Source: Polaromonas sp. (GTDB lineage: Bacteria; Pseudomonadota; Gammaproteobacteria; Burkholderiales; Burkholderiaceae_C). From it: a DNA stretch of 64,000 bases. The notes under the pieces were generated by a model. That model had not been told where the DNA came from. It saw only the letters and a list, made by a program, of their open reading frames with translations, and did not search any database. The translations under genes and the position numbers were made by a program. Location: assembly GCF_029945925.1 (NCBI RefSeq), contig NZ_JAQSDN010000048.1:62001-126000 (forward strand). The letters run 5' to 3'. Of the stretch, positions 35,340-43,813 are shown piece after piece. Positions within the stretch are counted from its first letter, which is position 1. Each line of letters starts with the position of its first letter.

Positions 35340-36227
35340 TCAGCGGGCCTCGCGCAGCGCGCGGGAGCGGACCCAGGCCAGGCGTGCCTCGGTCAGCGCC
35401 ACGCCCAGGCCGGCCAGGCAGATCAGCGCGATGCCCAGCGCCGTGGTTCGGCCCGGGGCCTGGCCAAACACCAGCCAGCCCAGCGTGGCAGCGGCCACAA
35501 TTTGCAGGTAGCTGAAGGGCGCCAGCAGGGTGGCCGGGCTGTGGCGGAAGGCGGCAATCTGCAGCCAGTGACCGAGAAAGCCGGTGAGACCGGTGGACAC
35601 CAGCAGCACCCACTCCCAGAAGGACAAGTCGGGTGTGGTCCAGAACCAGGGCAGAGCCAGTGTCAGGGCGATGGTGCCGAACAGGCCGCCGTAATAGTTG
35701 GTCGTCAGCGGATCGTCGTGAGCCACGCGGCGGGTGGCGATCTGGAAAAACGCAAAGGCCAGGGCCGTGGCCAGGCCCAGCGCCACACCGATCGGGTCCA
35801 GCTGCGCACCGGGCCGCACCACGATCAGCATGCCGGCAAAACCGGCCAGCACGCCCAGCCAGCGGTGCAGCCGGTGCGCCTCGTGCAGCAGCCACGGCGC
35901 CATCATCATCAGGAACAGGGGGGCCATGAAGTTGATGGCCGTGGCCTCGGCCAGCGGCAGGCGGCCCAGCACCGAAAAAAACAGCACGGTGGTGGCGATC
36001 ATCAGGAGGCCGCGGACCAGCTGGCGCGGCAGCGACTTGGTCTGGAAGATGGCCCTGCCGCGCGAGGGCAGCACCACGGCCGTCATCAGCGCGGTATGCA
36101 CGGCATAACGCATCCAGGCGACCATCAGGACCGACACGCCGGCCATGACCAGCCATTTTCCGGAGGCGTCGAGGGCCGAGAGCAGCCACAGGCCGGCGAT
36201 GTGAAGAAGAATGCCGCTTTTGTTCAT
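35340..36227 (-). CDS. EamA-family (DMT) transporter (second)
   Basis: A 295 aa inner-membrane protein with about ten hydrophobic segments in two EamA repeats (LLHIAGLWLLSALDASGKWLV in part, LPLAEATAINFMAPLFLMM, PATLLAPFSYLQIVAAATLGW). It resembles the RhaT/YdcZ-like DMT proteins common in Burkholderiales. The ATG at 36227 puts the first helix at the usual place; the frame extends upstream without a clear ribosome-binding site. The substrate is unknown. Confidence 0.88.
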   Translation of the reverse strand: MNKSGILLHIAGLWLLSALDASGKWLVMAGVSVLMVAWMRYAVHTALMTAVVLPSRGRAIFQTKSLPRQLVRGLLMIATTVLFFSVLGRLPLAEATAINFMAPLFLMMMAPWLLHEAHRLHRWLGVLAGFAGMLIVVRPGAQLDPIGVALGLATALAFAFFQIATRRVAHDDPLTTNYYGGLFGTIALTLALPWFWTTPDLSFWEWVLLVSTGLTGFLGHWLQIAAFRHSPATLLAPFSYLQIVAAATLGWLVFGQAPGRTTALGIALICLAGLGVALTEARLAWVRSRALREAR

Positions 36228-36398
36228 GAAGCCAGGGAGCAGGGTGGGGACGGGAGGGCTGGAGCAGGGCTTGGTGAAGATGACGGCTGGCCGTGCGGAC
36301 CAGGTTCTCTCCCTCCAAGCATAACCATTGCGGGCGCCAATGCGGTCGTCCATGCGATCAGACTGGCCTGCCGGCCAGCTGCCTTTTCAGGATTCAAG

Positions 36399-36460
36399 GC
36401 TGAAAATGGCTTCCAGCCCTTATGTACTGGGCGTTGGCAGCTATTAAAAAAAGAGCAAAT
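36399..36460 (-). repeat. dispersed repeat (family A), intergenic copy
   Basis: On the minus strand: ATTTGCTCTTTTTTTAATAG, then CTGCCAACGCCC, GGGCTGGAAGCC and ATTTTCAGCC. It lies between the EamA gene and the histidine-kinase-like gene. Confidence 0.7.
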
Positions 36461-36470
36461 GAGGCCTTCT

Positions 36471-37172
36471 TCAGATGATCACAAGCGTCTGCTCGATCCC
36501 GCTGAACAGCATGTCGGCGTGTGCCGCGCTGTAGTGGATGCTGATCTGCTCGGCGTCCGCCAGGGCCTGCACATCGTCCCAGCCCAGGGCGCGGTAGCCG
36601 CGTCCCTCGTCCGTCGCCGCTGTGCCCTCGGTGCGGGTGACCGTGATGCACACCCGGGTCTGGTCACCGGCGGGTTCGCTGCTGAGCACCACGCTGGCGG
36701 GGGCCTGCGCCACGTCGGTCAGCGCAATCAGGCAGGCGGTGAACACGGTGCGCAGCGCAAAAACAGAGGTGATCACATCGGGCGCGTTGACCTGATTGGC
36801 GACCGTGAAGCCGCGAAAGGCCAGATCGGTCGCCAGCATGCCCAGCGCTTCCTCGATGCCGGCTTCCAGCGCGATGCTGCCGTTTTCCTTGGGGACGACC
36901 CAGGTGATCAGGTTCATGCTGGCGGTGGATGCAGAGCGCGACAGCGTGCTGATCGACTTGCTGTTGTCGCGCAGCACGGCCAGGTCGGGTGCCTCGGCCT
37001 GCAGCCGCCGGTCGAGAATGGCGGCAATCATGCCGATGGGCTGCAGTGTGCCGGCCATGTGGTGACGGATGGCGGGCGCGATGCGGCGTAGCAGTGCATA
37101 GCGGGCAGCCTCCTCGCGCAGCAGGTCCGGGGTGGGAGAGGCGCTTGTCAGGGGAACATCAGGTGGGGTCAT
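36471..37172 (-). CDS. uncharacterised protein with a histidine-kinase-like H-box region
   Basis: A 233 aa soluble protein. Residues about 28-50 (LLRRIAPAIRHHMAGTLQPIGMIAAIL) resemble the first helix of a HisKA or ChpT-like dimerisation domain, with H37/H38 as a possible phospho-site. The rest (about 95-230) has the length of a HATPase-like domain, but I see no clear N, G1 or G2 ATP-binding boxes. It could be a phosphotransferase or a degenerate kinase; this is inference. The second ATG (37172) is preferred, with GAAG upstream. Confidence 0.6.
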   Translation of the reverse strand: MTPPDVPLTSASPTPDLLREEAARYALLRRIAPAIRHHMAGTLQPIGMIAAILDRRLQAEAPDLAVLRDNSKSISTLSRSASTASMNLITWVVPKENGSIALEAGIEEALGMLATDLAFRGFTVANQVNAPDVITSVFALRTVFTACLIALTDVAQAPASVVLSSEPAGDQTRVCITVTRTEGTAATDEGRGYRALGWDDVQALADAEQISIHYSAAHADMLFSGIEQTLVII

Positions 37173-37266
37173 CACACTTCACTCAGGTCGGGGGGCAACT
37201 CGCGCATCCTATCATCGGGCCTGCGCGTGCGTTTCGGTCTGGAGGACCTGGCGGCAACGGGGCGGT

Positions 37267-38037
37267 TCAGGGCCGCGCCTGCGCGGCAGGCTTGCCGGCC
37301 GCACTTTGGTCGGCAAGCCAGGCTTGCAGGGCGTCATGGCCGCCTATCTTCTGTCCGCCGATGAACACCTGCGGCGTGGTGCTGGCGCCGGCCACGGCCT
37401 GCAGGCTGCGCGAGGTGATGCCTTGACCGAGGGCAATTTCCTCGAAAGGCATGCCGGCTTTTTCCAGCAGGCCCCTGGCCTGGGCGCAGAACTGGCAACC
37501 CGGTTTGGTGAACATCGTGACCGGCGCCGGCGGCGGCGTGCCGGGGGTGAGGTAACGCAGAAGGGTTTCGGCATCGGACACCTCAAAGGGGTCGCCGTCC
37601 TTCTCGGGTTCGATGAACATTTTTTCGATCACGCCGTTTTTCACCAGCATGGAATAACGCCAGGAACGCTTGCCGAAGCCCAGGTTGGTCTTGTCGACCA
37701 GCATGCCCATGCCTTCGGAGAACTGGCCATTGCCGTCGGGCAGCAGCGTCAACTGGTCGGCCTCCTGCGCGGCGGCCCATTCATTCATGACAAAGGCGTC
37801 GTTGACCGACAGGCAGATCACGTCATCCACGCCATGGGCCTTGAACACCGGCGCCAGCATGTTGAAGCCGGGCAGGTGGCTGGTGGAGCAGGTCGGGGTG
37901 TAGGCGCCGGGCAGGGCAAACAGGACCACGGTTTTTCCGTCGAACAGTTCGGCGGAGGACACGTCCACCCACTGGTTGTTCCGGCGGGTCTTGAAGGTGA
38001 CGTTGGGGACATGTTGTCCCTCTCGGTTGGGCAGCAT
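37267..38037 (-). CDS. peroxiredoxin-glutaredoxin fusion (Prx5-Grx hybrid)
   Basis: Glutathione-dependent peroxidase that carries its own reductant. The 256 aa protein has an N-terminal Prx5 domain with peroxidatic C50 in YTPTCSTSHLPGF. A short Pro linker (about 166-172) follows, then a glutaredoxin domain with C181-QF-C184 and TTPQVFIGGQKIGG for glutathione binding. Hybrid Prx5 enzymes of this layout occur in Haemophilus and many betaproteobacteria. It is cytoplasmic, and divergent from the DUF2721 gene. Confidence 0.95.
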   Translation of the reverse strand: MLPNREGQHVPNVTFKTRRNNQWVDVSSAELFDGKTVVLFALPGAYTPTCSTSHLPGFNMLAPVFKAHGVDDVICLSVNDAFVMNEWAAAQEADQLTLLPDGNGQFSEGMGMLVDKTNLGFGKRSWRYSMLVKNGVIEKMFIEPEKDGDPFEVSDAETLLRYLTPGTPPPAPVTMFTKPGCQFCAQARGLLEKAGMPFEEIALGQGITSRSLQAVAGASTTPQVFIGGQKIGGHDALQAWLADQSAAGKPAAQARP

Positions 38038-38232
38038 GGGGTTTCCTTGGTTCGCGGGAGGGTGGCAGTGCAGCGGCTGAGTGCCCAGTGTGGCCTGCGC
38101 CGCCCGCGCTGCCTGTCAGACAGTGGCGACAGTTTGCCGTAGGAAGGCTGCGCCCCCGGCGTTGCAGTTGCGGGTGCTTCGCCTTTTGCATGACAAAATA
38201 CGGCGGTCCCCCTGACGCCGATGGAGCCCCGG

Positions 38233-38700
38233 ATGAATTTTGCCCCCGACCTCGCGACGGTCACCCACGGCATACAGCTCGCTGTGGCTCCCGTGTTCCT
38301 GCTCACGGCCGTTTCCGGCATGATCGCCGCCGTGGCCGGCCGCCTCGCCCGCATCATCGACCGTGCGCGTTTTCTGGAAAACCGGCTGGAAAGTGGTGGC
38401 GTGGAGGAAGCCCGGGCCGTGAGGATGTATGCGGAACTGGGCGAACTCAGGCACCGCGGCTGGCTGGTCAACGGCTGCCTGGCCCTGCTGACCTTTTGCG
38501 CGATTCTGATCGGGGTGACGATTGTGGTGCTGTTTCTGGGCGAAACCAGCGACCTGCCGGCGCTCAAGATCGCCACCGTGTGTTTTCTCTCCGGCGTATT
38601 CTTTTTCCTGCTCGCGCTGCTGTGTTTCCTGGCCGAGACCCTGCTGGCGACGCGCCTGCTCAAGTTTGCGCAACTGCCGATACAACCGCCGACGCCCTGA
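38233..38700 (+). CDS. DUF2721-family membrane protein
   Basis: A 155 aa inner-membrane protein with three hydrophobic segments (LAVAPVFLLTAVSGMIAAVAG, CLALLTFCAILIGVTIVVLFL, ATVCFLSGVFFFLLALLCFLA in pieces). A cytoplasmic loop (RLARIIDRARFLENR) is typical of DUF2721. The function is unknown. I use the ATG at 38233, which has GGAG upstream; an ATG four codons earlier is possible. Confidence 0.82.
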   Translation: MNFAPDLATVTHGIQLAVAPVFLLTAVSGMIAAVAGRLARIIDRARFLENRLESGGVEEARAVRMYAELGELRHRGWLVNGCLALLTFCAILIGVTIVVLFLGETSDLPALKIATVCFLSGVFFFLLALLCFLAETLLATRLLKFAQLPIQPPTP

Positions 38701-38787
38701 CATTCCCCGGCTTGCGGCGAAGAGGCCTTGCTGCTCTTGCCGTGTTTGCCGGAAGCCATCTTTGAACAAAAACTTTCAGGAATAAAC

Positions 38788-39411
38788 ATGTTGCTTGATG
38801 CCGATGACTCCCAACTGGTTCTGGTGGACTACCAGGTCCGCCTGATGCCCGCCATTTTTGAAGGTGAGCTTGTGCTCGCCAATGCGCTGCGCCTGGCGGG
38901 CATGGCCAGCTTGTTGGCCGTGCCGGTGTGGGGCACGGCGCAGACGCCCGACAAGCTGGGCCCCAACGTGCCCGGGGTCAGCGCTGCCATCGCGGCGGCC
39001 GGCGGCCGGACGCTGGACAAGATGCATTTCAACGCCGTGGACGATGGCCTGGCCGAGTGGCTGCGGCCACCCGCGCGCAAGGCCCCCGCGGGAGGCAATG
39101 CCCGCAGCCTGCCCAAACACCTGCAGAAAGCCGCGCCGGCGGAAGAAGAAGGGCGGGGCGTCATTGTGATGGCCGGCTGCGAGGCGCACGTGTGTCTGCT
39201 GCAGACCGCGCTGGGCCTGCTGGAAGAAGAGTTCGAGGTCTGGGTCGTCACCGACGCCTGCAGCTCGCGCACCGAACGCAACCGCGATGCCGCCTTCGAC
39301 CGCCTGGCCGGCGCCGGCGCCGAACTGGTGACGACCGAGATGGTGGCCTTCGAGTGGCTGCGCACCGCGGACCATCCGGCGTTCAGGGACGTGTTGGCGC
39401 TGGTGAAGTAG
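38788..39411 (+). CDS. isochorismatase-like cysteine hydrolase
   Basis: A 207 aa cytoplasmic hydrolase of the isochorismatase-like superfamily. The catalytic triad is readable: D14 in LVLVDYQ, K78 in TLDKMHF and C136 in GCEAHVCLLQTAL. The VTDACSSR stretch is also typical. An extra Ala/Pro/Lys-rich loop (about 95-120) interrupts the usual fold. AGGAATAAAC precedes the ATG. The real substrate (amide, nicotinamide or other) is unknown. Confidence 0.9.
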   Translation: MLLDADDSQLVLVDYQVRLMPAIFEGELVLANALRLAGMASLLAVPVWGTAQTPDKLGPNVPGVSAAIAAAGGRTLDKMHFNAVDDGLAEWLRPPARKAPAGGNARSLPKHLQKAAPAEEEGRGVIVMAGCEAHVCLLQTALGLLEEEFEVWVVTDACSSRTERNRDAAFDRLAGAGAELVTTEMVAFEWLRTADHPAFRDVLALVK

Positions 39412-39513
39412 GGCGCGCCGTAACCCACCCGGCGAAGCTGCCGAACGAGACCCCTGACCGCCATCCGTTGGCCGGGGTCTGCTATAAGAAGTCATAGCAA
39501 CAGGAGAAACGCC

Positions 39514-39801
39514 ATGTCCAGTGTTGGTTACCACGAACCCGTCAACGAACTGTCCGACGAAACCCGGGACATGCATCGCGCCATCGTCTCGCTCATGGAA
39601 GAGCTGGAAGCGGTGGACTGGTACAACCAGCGCGCCGATGCCTGCAAGGACCCCGACCTCAAGGCCATCCTCCAGCACAACCGTGACGAGGAAAAGGAAC
39701 ATGCGGCCATGGTGCTCGAGTGGATCCGCAGGAAGGATCCGAAGTTTTCCAGTGAGATGAAAGACTATCTCTTTACGGACAAGCCCATCGCGCACAAGTG
39801 A
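39514..39801 (+). CDS. EncFtn-type (encapsulated ferritin family) protein without targeting peptide
   Basis: A 95 aa two-helix protein closely matching the encapsulin-associated ferritin of Rhodospirillum rubrum: HRAIVSLMEELEAVDWYNQR and HNRDEEKEHAAMVLEWIRR. All ferroxidase and iron-path residues are kept with an offset of two: E30, E60 and H63 at the di-iron site, and E29, E32, W36 and Y37 at the entry site. The protein stops at KDYLFTDKPIAHK and so lacks the C-terminal encapsulin-targeting peptide. No encapsulin shell gene is nearby. It probably oxidises Fe(II) in the cytoplasm. An AGGAGAA ribosome-binding site precedes the ATG. Confidence 0.88.
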   Translation: MSSVGYHEPVNELSDETRDMHRAIVSLMEELEAVDWYNQRADACKDPDLKAILQHNRDEEKEHAAMVLEWIRRKDPKFSSEMKDYLFTDKPIAHK

Positions 39802-40013
39802 CACGCTGACTCCTGGCGGCGGAGCCGCCAGCGTTCAGGGTCGTGGCGGGGCTGGTGAAGCGGCTTTGGCCAAATCGGCTCCGGCCGCTAAGATGGCGGT
39901 GGACGTGTCCTTCCGGCGTGGGGGATGAAAAGCTGGAACTCTCACGCGCGGCTCGCCAGGCCTATGGAAGTTCCGTCTATTCGTCAACCCAGCGATCTGT
40001 AGGAGATACATCC

Positions 40014-40508
40014 ATGCGTACTTCAACCCTTCTGGCCCCTGTACTCTTCGGGCTGACCGGTCTCACCTTTGCACAACAGGCAACGTTTCAGACCAAGTCG
40101 CTCACGCCGGAAACGGCGCTTGTCGCGGCCAGCGCCGCCATGGAGGCTTGCCGCAAGCAGGGCTACCAGGTCGGCGTTGCCGTGGTTGACCGTGCCGGCC
40201 TGACCCAGGTCTTTCTGCGTGACCGTTTCGCGGGTCCCCACACCGTGGACGTTGCCACGAGCAAGGCGTGGACCGCCGTCAGTTTCCGCACCTCCACCCT
40301 GGCGCTGGCGGCGGAAACCCAGGCGGGCAGGCCCATGAGCGGCATTCGCGGCGTGCCGCGCATGCTCGCGGTGGGCGGTGGTCTTCTGATCGAGGGCGGC
40401 GGCTCCATTTATGGCGCCATCGGTGTCTCCGGCGCCCCTGGCGGCGAAGTCGATGAGGTATGCGCTCAGGCCGGCATCAAGGCGATCGCCGGCGCGCTGG
40501 AGTTCTAA
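40014..40508 (+). CDS. secreted GlcG/HbpS-family protein
   Basis: A 164 aa protein with signal peptide (MRTSTLLAPVLFGLTGLTFAQ) and a GlcG/HbpS domain: ALVAASAAMEACRKQGYQVGVAVVDRAG, TSKAWTAVSFR, VGGGLLIEGG and IYGAIGVSGAPGGEVDEVCAQAG, all given here in parts of the family pattern. Members bind haem (HbpS) or accompany glycolate or diol oxidation; this one is predicted to be periplasmic. An AGGAGA ribosome-binding site supports the ATG at 40014. Being next to an iron-oxidising EncFtn protein suggests a metal or haem theme, but that is only context. Confidence 0.85.
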   Translation: MRTSTLLAPVLFGLTGLTFAQQATFQTKSLTPETALVAASAAMEACRKQGYQVGVAVVDRAGLTQVFLRDRFAGPHTVDVATSKAWTAVSFRTSTLALAAETQAGRPMSGIRGVPRMLAVGGGLLIEGGGSIYGAIGVSGAPGGEVDEVCAQAGIKAIAGALEF

Positions 40509-40742
40509 CGTCATCGAAGGGGCCCTGTCTGCCCCAAGGGTTGCGGGCTCCATGGCATGGGCCTCTCCACGGCAAAGGGCACCTTGCTGTTCTGGCCGTG
40601 GTCGGGGACCCGCTTTTTATCGGAGCTGGCCATTTCCGGTGTACCGACGGCGTCATCGGACTGTCCTGTAAGACCCTGTCAGCCCCATGCAAGTCTGTTA
40701 TAAATAATTATGAATTCAGTTTTGAAATAACCGGAGACAGCC

Positions 40743-41720
40743 TTGTTCAAAGCCCTGCAACTCAACAAGTCCGACGCCGGCTTTTCAGCCGCGCTTGTTT
40801 CCCTCGATGAAGCCGAGCTGCCCGTCGGCGATGTGCTGGTGCAGGTCGAGTATTCGACCCTCAACTACAAGGATGGGCTGGCCATCACCAACACCGGTCC
40901 GGTGGTGCGCAGTTGGCCCATGGTGGCGGGCATTGACGGTGCGGGCACGGTGCTCGAATCCAGCCACGCGGGCTGGAAAACCGGCGACCCCTTCATCCAC
41001 AACGGCTGGGGCCTGGGCGAGACGCGCTGGGGCCTGATGGCCGAGCGGGCCCGCCTGCAGGGCGACTGGCTGGTCAGGTTGCCGGCCGCCTTCACCACGC
41101 GGCAGGCGATGGCCATTGGCACGGCGGGTTACACGGCCATGCTGTGTGTGCTGGCGCTGGAAAAACATGGCCTGAAGCCCGGCGACGGCGAGGTGCTGGT
41201 CACGGGTGCCACCGGCGGCGTCGGCAGCGTGGCGGTGGCGCTGCTGGGCAAGCTCGGTTACCGCGTGGTGGCTGCCACGGGCAAGGCCAGTGAGGAGAGT
41301 TATCTGAAACAGCTGGGCGCGGGCGCCGTGATGGACCGGGCCGAGCTGGCTGCACCGGGCAAGCCGCTGCAAAAGGAACGCTGGGCTGGGGTGGTGGACG
41401 CAGTGGGATCGCACACGCTGGCCAATGCCTGCGCGCAAACGCGTTACGGCGGCGTCGTGGCGGCCTGCGGGCTGGCCCAAGGGGCGGACTTTCCGGTCAC
41501 GGTGATGCCTTTCATCCTGCGGGGGGTGACGCTGGCTGGCATTGACAGCGTGATGGCTCCGCTGGTGCGCCGCCAGCAGGCCTGGGACAGACTGGCAACG
41601 GACCTGGACCCGGCCAAACTCGAAGCCATCGTGGAAGAGGTGCCGTTGAGCCGTGTGGTTGAAAAAGCCGCCGACTTGATGGCGGGCAAGGTTCGCGGCC
41701 GCATCGTGGTCAAAATCTGA
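40743..41720 (+). CDS. acuI: acrylyl-CoA reductase / YhdH-type zinc-free MDR
   Basis: A 325 aa NADPH-dependent medium-chain reductase of the AcuI/YhdH subfamily: [39 protein letters not shown] and the nucleotide site [17 protein letters not shown]. AcuI reduces acrylyl-CoA to propionyl-CoA. The neighbouring propionyl-CoA synthetase gene 29 bp downstream supports this assignment over a general quinone oxidoreductase. The start is TTG with GGAGA upstream. Confidence 0.88.
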   Translation: MFKALQLNKSDAGFSAALVSLDEAELPVGDVLVQVEYSTLNYKDGLAITNTGPVVRSWPMVAGIDGAGTVLESSHAGWKTGDPFIHNGWGLGETRWGLMAERARLQGDWLVRLPAAFTTRQAMAIGTAGYTAMLCVLALEKHGLKPGDGEVLVTGATGGVGSVAVALLGKLGYRVVAATGKASEESYLKQLGAGAVMDRAELAAPGKPLQKERWAGVVDAVGSHTLANACAQTRYGGVVAACGLAQGADFPVTVMPFILRGVTLAGIDSVMAPLVRRQQAWDRLATDLDPAKLEAIVEEVPLSRVVEKAADLMAGKVRGRIVVKI

Positions 41721-41749
41721 ACCGTAGAACAAAAAACTGGAGACAACGC

Positions 41750-43663
41750 ATGACAAGTTACGCCGATTTTTACCACCAGTCGATAGACCAGCCCGACGCC
41801 TTCTGGGCCGAGCAGGCCCGACTGATTGACTGGCAGCAGCCTTTCACGCGTGTCTGCAATTACGACAAGCCGCCGTTTGTCCACTGGTTTGAAGGCGGTA
41901 CCACCAATCTGTGCCACAACGCGGTGGACCGGCACCTGAAAGACCGGGCCAGCCAGGCGGCGCTGATTTACGTGTCGACCGAAACCGGCATCGAAAAAAT
42001 CTACAGCTTTGCCGAGCTCCACGGCGAAGTGCAGCGCATGGCGGCCAGCCTCAAGGCGCTCGGTGTGCAAAAGGGTGACCGCGTGCTGATCTACATGCCC
42101 ATGATTGCCGAGGCCGCGTTTGCGATGCTGGCCTGCGCGCGCATAGGCGCCATCCACTGCGTGGTATTCGGCGGGTTTGCCAGCGGCTCGCTCGCCTCGC
42201 GGATCGAGGATGCGACGCCCAAGGTCATCGTCAGTGCCGATGCGGGTTCGCGCGGCGGCAAGATTGTTCCCTACAAGCCGCTGCTTGACGAGGCGATCCG
42301 CCTGTCCAGCCACAAGCCCGAGGCGGTGCTGCTGGTGGACCGCGGGCTTTCGCCCATGGAGCTGGTGGCTGGACGTGACCAGTTGTGGTCGGATCTGCGT
42401 GCCAGGCACCTGGACGATCAGGTGCCTTGCGAGTGGATGAACTCCACCGACATCAGCTACACGATTTACACCAGTGGCACCACGGGCAAGCCCAAGGGCG
42501 TGCAGCGGGATACCGGTGGTTATGCGGTAGCGCTGGCCGCCAGCATGAAACACATTTTCGACGGCCGGCCGGGCGAAACCTATTTTTCGACCAGCGACAT
42601 TGGCTGGGTCGTCGGCCACAGCTACATCATCTACGGCCCGCTGATTGCCGGCATGGCGACGCTGATGTACGAGGGCCTGCCGACGCAGGGCCTGGACAAG
42701 CAGCCCGACGGCGGCATCTGGTGGCGCCTGGTCGAGAAGTACAAGGTCACGGCCATGTTCAGTGCGCCGACAGCGGTGCGCGTTTTAAAGAAGCAGGACC
42801 CGGCGCTGCTCAAGAAATACGACCTGTCCAGCCTGCGTGCCTTGTTCCTGGCCGGCGAGCCGCTGGACGAGCCGACCGCGCGCTGGATCAGCGAAGGCCT
42901 GCAGGTACCCATCATCGACAACTACTGGCAGACCGAAAGCGGCTGGCCGATTCTGACGATTGCCAACGCGGTCGAGAAAAAGGCCAGCAAGTTCGGCAGT
43001 CCAGGCATTCCGATGTACGGCTACAACGTCAAGCTGCTGCATGAATCGACCGGGGAAGAGCTGACACAGCCGAACGAAAAGGGCGTCGTTGTTCTGGAGG
43101 GCCCGACACCACCGGGCTTCATGCAGACCATCTGGAAAGACGATGCCCGTTTCGTCAATACCTACTGGAAAAGCGTGCCCGGCAAGATGGTCTACAGCAC
43201 CTTCGACTGGGGCATACGCGACGAGGACGGTTACTACTTCATCCTGGGCCGCACCGACGACGTGATCAACGTGGCGGGACACCGCCTGGGCACGCGCGAG
43301 ATCGAGGAAAGCATTTCCGGCCATGCCGGTGCAGCGGAGGTGGCGGTGGTCGGTGTGGCTGACAGCCTCAAGGGGCAGGTGGCCATGGCGTTTGTGGTGC
43401 CCAAGGACAGCGGCGTGCTGACGGACAGCGGTGCCGCGCTCAAGCTCGAAGGCGAGATCATGAAGCGCGTGGACCAGGACCTGGGCGCGCTGGCGCGGCC
43501 CTCACGTGTGCGTTTTGTGTCGGTGCTGCCGAAAACCCGCAGCGGCAAGCTGCTGCGGCGCGCGATCCAGGCTGTGTGTGAGGGGCGCGACGCAGGCGAC
43601 CTGACCACCATGGACGACCCGGCGGCGCTGCAGCAGATCAGGGACCTGATGGGCGCAGCCTGA
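41750..43663 (+). CDS. prpE: propionyl-CoA synthetase
   Basis: A 637 aa AMP-forming acyl-CoA synthetase of the propionate type. It has the ATP motif YTSGTTGKPKGV, PrpE-like FARVCNYDKPPFVHWF-type N-terminal region, DNYWQTESGWPIL, the hinge GRTDDVINVAGHRLGTREIEE and the acetylation-target Lys in KTRSGKLLRR. It activates propionate (and perhaps acrylate or 3-hydroxypropionate) to the CoA ester. With AcuI it would give a short route from C3 acids to propionyl-CoA. Methylcitrate or methylmalonyl genes are not in the window. Confidence 0.95.
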   Translation: MTSYADFYHQSIDQPDAFWAEQARLIDWQQPFTRVCNYDKPPFVHWFEGGTTNLCHNAVDRHLKDRASQAALIYVSTETGIEKIYSFAELHGEVQRMAASLKALGVQKGDRVLIYMPMIAEAAFAMLACARIGAIHCVVFGGFASGSLASRIEDATPKVIVSADAGSRGGKIVPYKPLLDEAIRLSSHKPEAVLLVDRGLSPMELVAGRDQLWSDLRARHLDDQVPCEWMNSTDISYTIYTSGTTGKPKGVQRDTGGYAVALAASMKHIFDGRPGETYFSTSDIGWVVGHSYIIYGPLIAGMATLMYEGLPTQGLDKQPDGGIWWRLVEKYKVTAMFSAPTAVRVLKKQDPALLKKYDLSSLRALFLAGEPLDEPTARWISEGLQVPIIDNYWQTESGWPILTIANAVEKKASKFGSPGIPMYGYNVKLLHESTGEELTQPNEKGVVVLEGPTPPGFMQTIWKDDARFVNTYWKSVPGKMVYSTFDWGIRDEDGYYFILGRTDDVINVAGHRLGTREIEESISGHAGAAEVAVVGVADSLKGQVAMAFVVPKDSGVLTDSGAALKLEGEIMKRVDQDLGALARPSRVRFVSVLPKTRSGKLLRRAIQAVCEGRDAGDLTTMDDPAALQQIRDLMGAA

Positions 43664-43680
43664 CAGCCCGGGGCGCGCTT

Positions 43681-43744
43681 TTTGATGCAAAAAGTGGTGC
43701 TGGCGCTGATGGTGCGTGCGCCATAAGCTATGAAAAATGTAGCA
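43681..43744 (-). repeat. dispersed repeat (family A), intergenic copy after prpE
   Basis: On the minus strand: GCTACATTTTTCATAGCTTA, then TGGCGCACGCA, GCGCCAGCACCA and CTTTTTGC. It is more diverged than the others but in the same order. Confidence 0.55.
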
Positions 43745-43813
43745 CTTCGGCTGTTTCAACGGCCTCGAGCAGGTGCAGGCACGCCGTCGCGGTCGCCTGC
43801 GACCGGACCGCGG

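Noticed and set aside
35502-37091. 529-codon plus-strand frame over the EamA and kinase-like genes
   Set aside because: It spans two unrelated minus-strand genes and the repeat between them, and has Gln/His/Gly-rich shadow composition.
39430-39513. Family A repeat ahead of the EncFtn gene
   Set aside because: Only short pieces (GCTATAAGAAGTCATAGC) match; the GCGC core and GGGCTGG parts are missing.
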